Origin: Datura wrightii | Taxonomy: Eukaryota > Streptophyta > Magnoliopsida > Solanales > Solanaceae | Direction of reading: 5' to 3' | DNA length: 64,000 nucleotides | Assembly: GCA_035772735.1 (NCBI GenBank) | Contig: JASDFA010000016.1 | Location: 177,635,001-177,699,000, forward strand | Shown: positions 10,917 through 20,287 of the stretch, piece by piece | How positions within the stretch are numbered: position 1 is the first letter of the stretch | Layout: each line of letters opens with the position of its first letter | Notes under the pieces: generated by a model | The model's database searches: none | What the model saw: the letters and a program-made list of their open reading frames with translations, nothing else | Told to the model about the DNA's origin: nothing | Position numbers and translations under genes: made by a program

Positions 10917-12796
10917 ATGAAATCACATGTTGCTCTCATCCTGCTCATTTCACTTGCCCTGGTATGTTATTACTCTGGACAAAAATATTTCAACAAATAG
11001 TCTAAATTAAACAGTGATTAACTTTGAAATTACCTAATGTTATAAAAAAAAATTTAATATATTGATGGTGCACAAAACATAAACGTACTCCTCTATTTAA
11101 TATCATTGATTGATAATGTAAAATAAAAAGGGAGAATGATTTTCTAACTTTTTATAAATAGTTTTTAGTTTTACGGTTTTTTTATAAGATATTTTAATTT
11201 TTATACACAACAGATAGTCATTTTTATACATAAGAGATCTGAAAAGTTAATATTCTTCTATTCAAATTATAAAAGCGCAATAAATCTCATTTCCTCTATA
11301 AAGACAAATGGTAAGTAATTTTCTACAACAAATTAAATTAAACTGATAGCGTAAAAATTCATTATTTCACTATGTACATGACTTAAATCCTAAAGTATTA
11401 ATTTCTTGTTGCATTATGATCATGCACAATTCTTATAAAGTTACTTAGTCTTTCGAAGTAAAACAATTCGAAAAACTTCTTATCATATTAGCTGATTTTA
11501 AATAAAGCCAACAAATGTAAATCTAATATTTCATTTGTACTAAGCCAGGGTGTCAACCTAATTACCTGAAATTTTTATTTGTGTGACATGAGTATAATTA
11601 CTGAGTGCAAATTATTCAAAAATTTCCATAAAACTATCTGTGTATAAATTTGCATAGAAAGAAAGAACGTAATATGTAACCATGTAACATAGAATTGAGC
11701 AACCATTTTCTTGTCTGTCCTTTTTGTGCAGTATGCAAGCACCACAGATGCAAGGAAAGACCTTGGAGAATATTGGAGAATTGTGATGAAAAATGAGCCC
11801 ATGCCAGTAGCAATCCAGCGTCTTTTGCCTCAGCATTCATTTTCTTTTGAGCCAAGGCCAACTATAACTGCTTACTATCATAATGACTTTGGTCTCGAAA
11901 AAGAAAAATCATCCTTTGTTAAATATTTTCAACCAAGACCAACTGCAACTTCTTACCATGACAATAAAGTTAGTCTCAAAGAAGAAAATTCTTTTGAACC
12001 AAGGCCAACTACAACTGCTTACTATCATGATGCTGGTCTCCAACATGAAAAATCATCCTTTGTTAAAGATTTTGAACCAAGACCAACTGCAACTTCTTAC
12101 CATGACTATAAAGTTAGTCTCAAAGAAGAAAATTCTTTTGAACCAAGGCCAACTACAACTGCTTACTATCATGATGCTGGTCTCCAACATGAAAAATCAT
12201 CCTTTGTTAAAGATTTTGAAACAAGACCAACTGCAACTTCTTACCATGACAATAAAGTTAGTCTCAAAGAAGAAAATTCTTTTGGACCAAGGCCAACTGT
12301 AACTGCTTACTATCATGATGCTGGTATCAAAAACGAAAAATCATCCTTTACCAAAGATTTTGAACCAAGTTCAACTGCAAGTTCTTACCATCACAATAAA
12401 GTTAGTCTCAAAGAAGAAAAGTCTTTTGAATCAAGGCCAACTACAACTGCTTACTATCATGATGCTGGTCTCCAACATGAAAAATCATCCTTAGTTAAAG
12501 ATTTTGAACCAAGACCAACTGCAACTTCTTACCATGACAATAAAGTTAGTCTCAAAGAAGAAAATTCTTTTGGACCAAGGCCAACTTTAACTGCTTACTA
12601 TCATGATGCTGGTCTCAGAAACGAAAAATCATCCTTTACCAAAGATTTTGAACTAAGACCAACTACAAGTTCTTATCATGACAATGAAATTGGTCTCAAA
12701 GAAGAAAAACCTTTTGAGCCAAGGCCAACGGTAACTGCTTACTATCATGATATTGCTGGCTTCGAACAAGAAAAATCATCATTTGCAACAGATTAA
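10917..12796 (+). CDS. Organ-specific/ST-like (DUF2775) secreted tandem-repeat protein, two exons
   Basis: Exon 1 (10917-10961) encodes 15 residues, MKSHVALILLISLAL, the core of a signal peptide. A phase-0 intron (10962-11731, GTATGT...GTGCAG) follows. Exon 2 (11732-12796) gives 369 residues in total. Cleavage near Tyr-Ala-Ser (16-18) is likely, so the product should enter the secretory pathway. Residues 22-47 (ARKDLGEYWRIV...PMPVAIQRLL) match the conserved head of the plant organ-specific protein/ST family (DUF2775). Residues 54-369 are 13 alternating modules. Family members are usually shoot- or seedling-abundant secreted proteins; the biochemical role is unknown, and no enzyme motif is seen. 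The stop TAA (12794-12796) sits exactly at a module boundary and the frame continues as a further module beyond it. I chose the exon-1 ATG because exon 2 alone has no signal peptide. Confidence 0.87.
10962..11731 (+). other. Phase-0 intron of the organ-specific/ST-like gene
   Basis: The donor CTG|GTATGT and acceptor TTTTTGTGCAG|TAT are both consensus. Splicing joins a signal-peptide exon to the ARKDxGEYWR head in frame. The intron is 770 bp, AT-rich, and shows no gene of its own. Confidence 0.85.
11846..12793 (+). repeat. Coding tandem array: 7 A-modules and 6 B-modules alternating (144-bp higher-order unit)
   Basis: Module A (26 residues; 27 in the first and last) opens with FEPRPTTTAYYHDAG and closes with EKSSFVKD. 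Module B (22 residues) opens with FEPRPTATSYHDNK and closes with SLKEENS. The order is A-B-A-B-A-B-A-B-A-B-A-B-A with no exception, which sums to 316 codons. A and B share the core F-x-P-R-P-T-x-(T/S)-(A/S)-Y, so B probably arose from A or from a common ancestor. Neighbouring A-B pairs are almost identical in DNA (two differences in 144 bp between the copies starting near 12000 and 12144). This points to recent unequal crossing-over or gene conversion. Confidence 0.95.
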
Positions 12797-12886
12797 TTTA
12801 CAACTAGACCTACTGCAAGTTCTTATCATGATAATGAAGCTAGTGTCAAAGAGAAAAAGTCTTTTGAACCAATGCCTGAATATTAA
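12797..12886 (+). other. Post-stop in-frame extension: one more B module and a short tail
   Basis: Directly after TAA the same frame encodes 29 codons: a full-length 22-residue B module (TTRPTASSYHDNEA, then VKEKKS) and a tail FEPMPEY, closed by a second TAA at 12884-12886. Relative to other A-B borders the first TAA looks like one inserted codon, since GAT TTT became GAT TAA TTT. It is either 3' UTR now or a recently lost C-terminus. Confidence 0.85.
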
Positions 12887-12996
12887 TGTGTACCATGAAC
12901 TATGTGTAATTTGATTTTCTTGTAAACTCACCCCACCCCCCCACCCCACCCCCGTGAACGCCCTTTCGATGTTAAGTGATTTATTGAATAAGGATT

Positions 12997-13002
12997 AATA
13001 AA
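12997..13002 (+). terminator. Polyadenylation signal AATAAA
   Basis: A canonical AATAAA lies about 200 bp after the stop codon of the repeat-protein gene, with a T-rich stretch following. It is a reasonable 3' end for that transcript. Confidence 0.6.
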
Positions 13003-13038
13003 CATTTGTACTATAGTATTTCTTGTATTTAATAATGG

Positions 13039-13221
13039 TTGTTTCAGCTTGTACAAATCGTTTATATTCTTGGAGTAGTTAGTATTGGATTATCACCTCT
13101 ACTTGAAGGTCTATCCGGAGGAGTTAGCCCATCACAAATTCTATTTACTTATATTCTTTTTTGGTTGTCTTTGTACGCCTATATAATTGAGAACAGAAAA
13201 CAAGCTTTAATTAAAAGTTAG
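13039..13221 (+). pseudogene. Unrecognised exon-like ORF with two hydrophobic segments
   Basis: A splice-acceptor-like TTGTTTCAG at 13039-13049 precedes an open frame reading LVQIVYILGVVSIGLSPLLE and, later, SPSQILFTYILFWLSLYAYI, then a basic end ENRKQALIKS and a stop. It looks like the last exon of a small two-helix membrane protein, possibly organelle-targeted in origin. I do not recognise the family. No upstream exon is seen before the polyadenylation signal of the neighbouring gene. It may be a stray last exon moved by a transposon, or a real short gene. Non-random amino acid content and low AT relative to the flanks argue against chance. Confidence 0.35.
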
Positions 13222-13410
13222 TATGTGCTTGTGTGTGATTTAATATGGTATCAGAAATCATGACATGCACCCCTTCTCTCTCTTCTCAATCTCAAACCAA
13301 TACCATTTTTCCTTATTCTCGAACTTCCTTAAATCTTGCTCCTCATTTTATATAAATCAAACTCACTTCCACAAATTACCTATTTTCAAAAACTCAAATC
13401 ATTAATCATT

Positions 13411-14267
13411 ATCTTTTCTTTGTGGCCAAAATATAATCTTTTAGGCTACATTGCCATTTGATTTATCATTGTATTTTGTAATTATTAGTTTCCGCATGAC
13501 GTTCTGCTATTTTGTCCCAACAAGTAGTATCAGAGCTAATGATTTAGCTAATAGTGCAACCAATGGTTCAACGATATTTAAGACATGTTCAAAGCGGGAT
13601 CAAATCAAATTGCAACCAATTTCACGATAATGAAGATTTTGTCTAGAGTGCTACATGTGGAGATGAATTTTTCTACCATATTTTCAATATTCCTATTGCT
13701 ACATATTTAAAAATAAAAAATAAAAAATAAAATATTTTTAAAATTATATTTAACCCATAATATTTTTAATCTTATGATTAACCACGACAAGTAGCAGTGA
13801 TGAAGATTATGTAAAAAAAACAAAGATCAAGATTATTTTATCAGAAAATTTAGACCAAGGGGATATTTGTTAGAATTTGTCCTGAATTTCTTATCCTACT
13901 TAAATTCTACATCATAATTGTGTTTTGCTTCAAAAAGGTTTCTTTGTGGAAAAGGACGCTACCATAACTATCTTTTTTCTTGGAGGAAAAAAATTTAGAC
14001 TTCTATAAATAGAAGATCTCTTATTCTCATACACAACACAATAACATCCACAATGTAGTCGCTTAAAGAGTCTTGTTTAGGGAGAGATTTATTCTCTCAA
14101 TAGTTTTAGGATATTTTTATATTAGTAATTTTCATATGTAGGTCAATCGATCAAATACATATTACGAAGTCTTTTTTGTATAGCTTTTCTTTGTCATCTG
14201 ATTTATCATTGTCAAGATTTTATAATTATTAGCTTCCGCATGACGCCCTGCTATTTCAATCCCAACA
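13411..14267 (+). mobile_element. Miniature LTR retrotransposon remnant, 5' LTR truncated
   Basis: The complete right LTR runs 13868-14267 (400 bp, TGTTAGAATT...ATCCCAACA) with a TATA box (CTATAAATAG) inside and a purine tract (ACCAAGGGGATAT) just before it. The last 90-110 bp of a matching left LTR lie at about 13411-13522 (shared TTTCCGCATGACG and CCCAACA end). A primer-site-like TAGTATCAGAGC begins near 13525. Only about 345 bp lie between the LTRs, with no coding capacity, so it is TRIM-like or a deletion derivative. The front of the left LTR is missing and replaced by unrelated sequence. Confidence 0.7.
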
Positions 14268-14989
14268 GTCTTCTCATTTTCTCCACTCACTGAGAAGACT
14301 GTTGTTGTTATTGATTTATCACATCACTAAAAACAAGCTTCAAATCAACGGCCAACCTTAAATTTTTTTAGTGAAAATCAAAGTCAAATTGATGGACAAC
14401 ACATCGTTAGTTTGACCTGAGTCAATTTTAAAAAACCAATGGATTGGATCGATTTTAAATGAAGGATGTCTGTCGGTTTAATTAATTTCACTCGATCGAT
14501 TTATTTATCTTAAACCCGTTAAATAAATAAAATCACACTGACGGACAACCTTGATTTAATTAATTAATTAATTATATGTTTTAAAAATATTTTAAATTAA
14601 ATAATTTAGATTAAAAAATTCAACCAAACCGACCATGTCCTATGAAGAACAAACTAACAGGATTTTCTGGGTTTATGCATTTCTTTCTCTCTTTTTTTCC
14701 CAGAAAAATATAAAATAACTGACAATATCCATTAATTTTCCGCAAAATATAACTAGATGTAGCAATTTGCAAGTTTTTGTATTCCACCTACCAAATAAAT
14801 TATAATATAATACTAAATATCCATCAAAAGTATATATATAAAATCTAAAGTTCAGATATTCAACATAAAGTACCAAATAGTCTTAAAAGCTATCAACACA
14901 ATAATATTTCTATCTAAGGTATCCGATTAACACTTCATCTTCATAGCCATAGTCTTCATTATCTGAGTCATAAATATGATGAAACTTCT
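14268..14989. other. AT-rich non-coding DNA
   Basis: I see no gene, LTR end or clear repeat structure here beyond short AT-rich and TTAATTAA-type motifs. Confidence 0.5.
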
Positions 14990-15710
14990 CATATTGCATC
15001 TTTATTTATTGAGCATGTAGTCAAATTGCATGGTATTCCCAAGATCATTGTGAGTGATTGGGACTCTAACTTAGTCAATTTTGCAAGAAATGTACGATTG
15101 GTATTAAATTGTTATTCTCTACCTCTTGTCACCCTCAAATCAATGGATAAATCTAAATTGTGAATAGCATTTTGGGTTCTATGTTTCGAGTTGTGGTAAA
15201 GAAAAAGATGACATCTTAGGAAATACCGTGCCTTTAGTTGAGTTTGATTATAATAGAGTCATTCATAATACTATTGGCATATCTTTATTTGAAGTTGTTT
15301 ATAGTTTTAACCCACTAGCTCTGTTGGATCTCACCCTTTTGTCTAATGATATTGTTTTGAGTATATATGGAAACAAAATGCCGATGCTACGAAGAAACTA
15401 CATGAAAATGTGAGATTTCACCTTGAGAAGAAGAACTGAGAGATGGCCAAGAAGGCAAATAAGGGTTGTAAGAGAGTTGTTCTTGAATCGAGAGATTAGT
15501 GGTTTCCAACCAAGAGAAAGACTAAGTTGATGCCAAGGGGTGATGGGTCATTCCAAGTGCTTGAGAGGCTAAGTGACAATGCCTACAAGATCGACCTTCG
15601 GAATATGAAAAGTGCACAAACACCTTCAATATTTGTAATATTTCTCTCTTTGATACTTTTGATGGTGATCTTTTAAATTTGAGGACAAATACTTTTCAAA
15701 AGGGGGAGAA
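14990..15710 (+). pseudogene. Gypsy integrase C-terminal remnant with polypurine tract
   Basis: The plus strand reads a degraded integrase core (FIEHVVKLHGIPKIIVSDWDS near 15010), then fragments of the region usually containing AYNR and ARKKAN-type motifs, and finishes with a pol tail (EDKYFSKGGE-like, about 15680). A polypurine tract AAAAGGGGGAGAA at 15698-15710 is followed by TGATGCAAGCC, a likely 3' LTR start at 15711. Stops and frameshifts are numerous. The right end of that LTR could not be fixed before 16360. Confidence 0.68.
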
Positions 15711-16361
15711 TGATGCAAGCCATGTTTCATCAGGGCTATTCACAAGGATCTAAGTTCGAGACCTCCAAACTTGATGCCAAGCGGGGATTCATGATTTGTG
15801 ATTGCTTGAAAAGTAGGAAAGAAAACCTATTTTGCAAAATATGGCTAGCATTGCAATTTATACAAATAGTCACTTATGGGCTACTTTTTTAATAAATTAG
15901 CATAGACTATAGATAGAAGAGCTTCACTCATTTAGAATTAGTTTTTGATGAATATTGAATTGTTTTCTCTTGAGAGAATTGAGAGCTTGGTTAAAACTTT
16001 TGTTGGTGTTTGTTGGACAAATGGGTTGCAAGGTGAATTCAATTCCCTTATGATCTATTTCTTAGTTTAGCTGCTTGTTAGGATTCTAATCAATTGGATA
16101 TTTTGATATCTTTACCATTATTGTCAATTAATTTTCTTGCTTGTATCCAACTTTTATATTTATCTTCTTTGTTCTTAGCTTAGGATTTTTATTTTTTTCA
16201 TTTGATATTGTATCAATTCTAAAAGTTGTCTTAGAGATATACTCCACCCTAATCTTCAATTGATATAGATGAATCTCAAGTCAATCTTAGAGAATACCAA
16301 AACACGTCAAAGTTGGTTAAATATAATATTAATATATTGTATTAAGTACTTGTTCTTGATT

Positions 16362-16760
16362 GTTACCTTGTTCAACTGTCAGTAATCGATACACTTCTTC
16401 AAAAATAGTACAGGAGCACTTCAAGGGAGACATTATGCCTAATAAACCCCTTGCTCAACAAGTCTTATAATTGCTCCTTCAACTCTACTAAGCTATCCAA
16501 TATGATGGGATAGAGATAGCCTAAGTGCTCAACATCAAATCAATCTTAAAATCGATATCACGATAAGGTGGAATACTAGAAAATCGGTAGAAAATACCTT
16601 CGAAAAATCTCTCACTACTGATATTGAATCAAGAGTTGGAGTCTCAGCACTTTAATCCCAAATATACACTCCAACTACCCTCAACTTGAGTATGTCCACG
16701 ACTACCACCTCTGCTAGTGTGAGCACCATCTTTGCCACCACCTCTATCTTTCTAAGCACT
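16362..16760 (-). pseudogene. Gypsy remnant with gag tail joined to RT
   Basis: On the minus strand a Gly/Arg-rich gag tail (KDRGGGKDGAHTSRGGSRGH, about 16760) runs almost directly into an RT start region (IPPYRDIDFKIDL, then ISIPSYWIA) and ends near 16362 in a CIDYRQLNK-like block. The zinc knuckles and protease normally lying between are missing, so an internal deletion has fused the two. Many stops follow. Confidence 0.6.
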
Positions 16761-16800
16761 AATTTTGAGCTTCTCATGCTCCCATCTATTTTACTAAGAT

Positions 16801-16805
16801 GTTAT
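16801..16805. repeat. Target-site duplication GTTAT (left)
   Basis: GTTAT here matches GTTAT at 19530-19534 exactly, flanking the copia element 16806-19529. Confidence 0.9.
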
Positions 16806-17115
16806 TGTTGGGCTCGTGGAGACATGATTAAGCCGACTTATGACTATTAGAATTCCGACTTATGACCGTTAGAATTCCGACTTATGACCATTAGAATTCT
16901 TAATAGCCCGAATCTATTTCTATAAATAGATAGCTTGTACTTGTAATCTATACACCACAAGAGAGAGCAATAAAATTCCTCCCACTTGCAGCAGTGGAAT
17001 AGGTCGCGAGACCGAACCACGTAAATTCTTGTGTGTCGCTTTGTGTTCTATTTTTCTCTATTTTCTCACAGTTAATTTTTGTGTGTGTGTTTATTGTTGT
17101 TCCGCTGTCCCAATA
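16806..17115 (+). repeat. 5' LTR of the short copia element (310 bp)
   Basis: It begins TGTTGGGCTCGTGG and ends GTCCCAATA (the terminal CA has become TA). It holds three 22-bp repeats of the GACTTATGACCGTTAGAATTCC type and a TATA box (CTATAAATAG). Confidence 0.93.
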
Positions 17116-17117
17116 AT

Positions 17118-17129
17118 TGGTATCAGAGC
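17118..17129 (+). other. Primer binding site, initiator tRNA-Met
   Basis: TGGTATCAGAGC lies two bases after the 5' LTR end and matches the complement of initiator tRNA-Met. Confidence 0.93.
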
Positions 17130-17492
17130 GAGGTTATAACACACGAAAAATTAGCGAGAGTCACCAAAATGTTTTTTCGGATAAGGAAAAAAAAAGGGCA
17201 GCAGATCTGCTACCGAAGAAGAGTAGCAGTCGCCGACCAGAGAGACAGCAGCCACACACGAGCAGGTCGAGAAACAGTCGCCGGAAAAGACACCGGCAGA
17301 TACTGCTTCACCGTAAAATTATTGTTTCGCCGGAGAAAAAAAAATTTCCAGTAGAAAAGTTTTTCCAATTGGTCTCTTGTTGGTGGTGGTCCGAGTTAAC
17401 TTTGTTGGTGCGTATTGACTTTGTCAATTTTTCTTTTAAAATTACCAAGACCTGAGATCAGTTGTACCGGGTACCTCATCTAGTCGTTTGCG

Positions 17493-18324
17493 ATGGCAGG
17501 AGATGGGAAATATCGAATTGAAAAGTTTGATGGTGCAGATTTCAATTGGTGGAAAATGCAAATTGAGGATTTGTTGGTTCAGAAGGAGTTAGACATGGTA
17601 TTGAGTGACAAGCCGGAAAAGATGCCTGATGCAGAGTGGGCAGGTTTGGATCGGAAAGCCATGGCGGTTATCCGACTCTCGTTGATCAAGAATGTTGCGT
17701 TTAACATTCTGAAGGAGAAGACAACGAAAGGTGTCATGGAAGCGCTGTCTAAAATGTACGAGAAGCCATCTGCAGCAAACAAGGTCTTTCTGATTAGAGC
17801 ATTGGTGAACATAAAAATGAAGGAAGGCGGTTCAGTTACCGAGCACATCAATACAATGAATTCAATCTTAGCCAGACTTACGTCAGTGGGCATTAAGTTC
17901 GATGATGAAGTTCAAGCCTTACTACTGCTATCCTCATTACTTGACAGTTGGTCCGGAACGGTTATAGCAGTTACCAGTTCAGCAGGACCCGATGGATTCA
18001 CTTTTGAAAAGATTCGTGATCTCATTCTAGGCAAGGATGTCAGAAGAAGGAGTTCTGGGGAATCATCGAGTGAATTGCTAAATGTCAGCAAAGGCAGGAG
18101 AAATAGCAGAGGTAGTGGGAGCAGGAACAGAAGGAGGAGTTAGTCAAAGACTCAGGATCGCTCAGGTGTAACGTGTTGGACGTGCAAGGAGGTGGGGGCA
18201 TTTCAGGAATCAATGCCCGAATAATAAACAAGTTAACATTGCAGGAGACTACGCTCATAATGATCTCTTGATATGTAGCGTGGAGAGCAGTGTGGATTTC
18301 TGGGTCATGGATTCTGGTGCTTGA
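17493..18324 (+). pseudogene. Copia gag with zinc knuckle and protease start (broken)
   Basis: Residues 1-216 form a UBN2-type copia gag (FDGADFNWWKMQIEDLL, KEGGSVTEHINTMNSI, LLLSSLLDSWSG) ending in a Ser/Arg-rich tail. A TAG at 18141-18143 stops it. Beyond the stop the same frame enters a CCHC zinc knuckle (CWTCKEVG), which is split by a +1 slip at a run of five G (18194-18198); the second half reads in the next frame (HFRNQCP). That frame leads to the protease active site FWVMDSGA, immediately followed by TGA at 18322-18324. Gag packages the RNA; with three lesions this copy yields only the gag head. Confidence 0.88.
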
Positions 18325-19068
18325 TTTCATGCTACCCACAGCAGTGAAGCATTGCAGAATCTGAAAGAAGGGGATTTTGGAAAGGTAAGACTAGCGAACG
18401 ATAAAGTTCTTAATGTAACGGGCATGGGTGACATGATTCTGAAAACTTCAGTCGGTCCGTGGACTCTAAAGGATGTCCGAGTGATTCCAAGCTTGAAGAA
18501 ATGGTTGATTTCTGTTGGGCAGTTGGATGATGAGGGACACGATGTTAAGTTCGGAAACGGGCAGTGGAAGGTGATAAAGGGGAACTTGGTCATAGCTCGA
18601 GGAAAGAAATGGAGTTCGTTGTATATGGTCTATTTACCGTCTGAGGGAGTGACTGTCCCAGATCAGAAAAGAAACAAAATCCGGTTCACAGAGTCTCGTG
18701 GGCAGAAGAAGGTTCGTTTTGCAGGAAATAAACCCAGAGCCACAGGTCAGATTCAGGTTGAACGTGCTTGGAAAGGTTCAGGTAAACCAGCCAGGGATTT
18801 TCGTGGCAGTGGGAGCACCGGCAGTCAGCCAGTTAAAGCTTCAGCCAGAGTCACCAGACAGTGGGTTAAGAGAACTAGTGTTCCAGCTATCAAAGTCTCT
18901 CCGGATGATTACCTGCTAACTATGGAGAGTGTCGTTTGTTCTCAGAGTATCCTAGGATTCGGCAGTTCGTGCAAGTGGGAGTCGGTAGGGACAGAGGACG
19001 AGTCAGGGGCAATTTTAGCCGTGACTGATGTTGGAGCTTGGGGAAGCTTCAACGGGCCTTTAGGTTAA
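18325..19068 (+). CDS. Open frame after the broken protease site; protease tail, GAG-pre-integrase start, unknown C-terminal part
   Basis: In the frame of the protease site, the reading is open from after TGA 18322-18324 to a stop at 19066-19068. The first 120 residues are copia-like (LKDVRVIPSLKKWLISVGQL, DGxGHDVKF, WSSLYMV). The rest (for example KKVRFAGNKPRATG, QPVKASARVTRQWVKR, VSPDDYLLTME) is basic, then acidic, and I do not recognise it. There is no integrase, RT or RNase H. The junction near 18650 probably marks the internal deletion or a replaced segment. The frame is surprisingly long if it is untranslated. Confidence 0.6.
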   Translation, partial: FHATHSSEALQNLKEGDFGKVRLANDKVLNVTGMGDMILKTSVGPWTLKDVRVIPSLKKWLISVGQLDDEGHDVKFGNGQWKVIKGNLVIARGKKWSSLYMVYLPSEGVTVPDQKRNKIRFTESRGQKKVRFAGNKPRATGQIQVERAWKGSGKPARDFRGSGSTGSQPVKASARVTRQWVKRTSVPAIKVSPDDYLLTMESVVCSQSILGFGSSCKWESVGTEDESGAILAVTDVGAWGSFNGPLG

Positions 19069-19175
19069 CTAATGAAAAGGCCGCTGCAACCAGGAAGATG
19101 AGGAAGAGATTACTAGACGTACAAGTGCTCACAGTGGATGGCAGTTGAAGATTATCATGCCTCCAAGTGGGAGAT

Positions 19176-19529
19176 TGTTGGGCTTGTGGAGACATGATTA
19201 AGTCGACTTATGACTGTTAGAATTCCAACTTATGACTGTTAGAATTCCAACTTATGACTGTTAGAATTCCGACTTATGACCGTTAGAATTCCGACTTATG
19301 ACCGTTAGAATTCTTAATAGCCCGAATCTATTTCTATAAATAGATAGCTTGTACTTGTAATCTATACACCACAAGAGAGAGCAATAAAATTCCTCCCAGT
19401 TGCAGCTGTGGACTAGGTCGCGAGACCGAACCACGTAAATTCTTGTGTGTCGCTTTGTGTTCCGTTTTTCTCTATTTTCTCGCAGTTAATTTTTATGTGT
19501 GTGTTTATTATTGTTCCGTTGTCCCAACA
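19176..19529 (+). repeat. 3' LTR of the short copia element (354 bp)
   Basis: It begins TGTTGGGCTTGTGG and ends GTCCCAACA. It has five 22-bp repeats where the 5' LTR has three, and 2 x 22 bp explains the whole 44-bp length difference. It is followed by the TSD GTTAT (19530-19534). Confidence 0.93.
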
Positions 19530-19729
19530 GTTATTTTCTACTTTATGTACTTCTTGATTTTTTTTACATAACCACAAACTATTTTATCTTTTACATAATT
19601 ATTTATTTTAATAATATACTTAATCAATTAGACATTTTATTTTTGTTTCTATTATATTATGTTAAATGGTATCTCATTTTCTTTTTCTATGAGCGCATTC
19701 ATCAATTTTTTTATTTAAAAAAATTAGGA

Positions 19730-19730
<1 letters not shown>

Positions 19731-19777
<47 letters not shown>
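19731..19777. repeat. (ATT)n microsatellite
   Basis: About 16 near-perfect ATT units. A tyrosine-run open frame across this region is an artefact of the repeat. Confidence 0.95.
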
Positions 19778-19778
<1 letters not shown>

Positions 19779-20287
19779 TTATTTGTATTATTATTATTAG
19801 GTCTTGTAATTATTATCATAATATATAAAATTAATTATTTATTTTATAATTACAAATCACTTTTCTCATTTTTATTACGATCTTGCATAACTATTAATCA
19901 TTAATACGGTATCTTAATTAAAAATAGTATCTTTTATATCACATATTCATTAATAGTAAATAATATTTAATTTCTCATAATTTTGCAAGTTTTTTTTCAC
20001 CTAGATATATTTAAATAATTTAAAATAATATTTTATGTGATATTATGATATATTTGATTATATTTATTACTATATTATTAATAATTTATTAGAATATTTG
20101 TATGAATTAAATGAGACCCCACAGCCAATCTTTTATCCAAAATCAGTCAAATATTGAGCCCAAGTTTCAAACTTTAAATGTGGTCAAATATTTTTATATT
20201 CTTAGAATCCTCCTAAAATTTTCTTTTACAAGAAAAATATAATTTTTTTCATAAAATCTTTTTTTATTTTGGACTCCCTCCTCCAAT
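19778..20287. other. AT-rich non-coding DNA
   Basis: Nothing recognisable as a gene or a bounded element. Confidence 0.5.

Larger units (their letters stand above)
16806..19529 (+). mobile_element. Complete short Ty1/copia-type element, gag plus protease region only
   Basis: The parts are all present: TSD GTTAT, 5' LTR 16806-17115, initiator-Met primer site 17118-17129, gag from 17493, protease-region ORF, polypurine tract (CCAAGTGGGAGAT, to 19175), 3' LTR 19176-19529 and the second TSD. The interior is only about 2.06 kb; integrase, RT and RNase H are absent. It could move only with enzymes from a full relative. The LTRs differ at about a dozen positions plus two tandem-repeat units, suggesting a moderately recent insertion. 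The layout resembles described gag-only (TR-GAG) elements. Confidence 0.93.

Noticed and set aside
11883..12302. A 139-codon second open frame (Leu/Lys/Gln-rich repeats) overlapping the ST-like gene
   Set aside because: It stays open only because the 144-bp repeat is a multiple of three. The other frame has the signal peptide, the conserved family head and module logic.
17079..17455. Two Arg/Lys-rich open frames between the primer site and gag of the short copia element
   Set aside because: They lie in the untranslated leader, overlap each other in different frames and match nothing I recognise.
19499..19828. Open frame with a long Tyr run
   Set aside because: Artefact of the (ATT)n microsatellite and LTR end.
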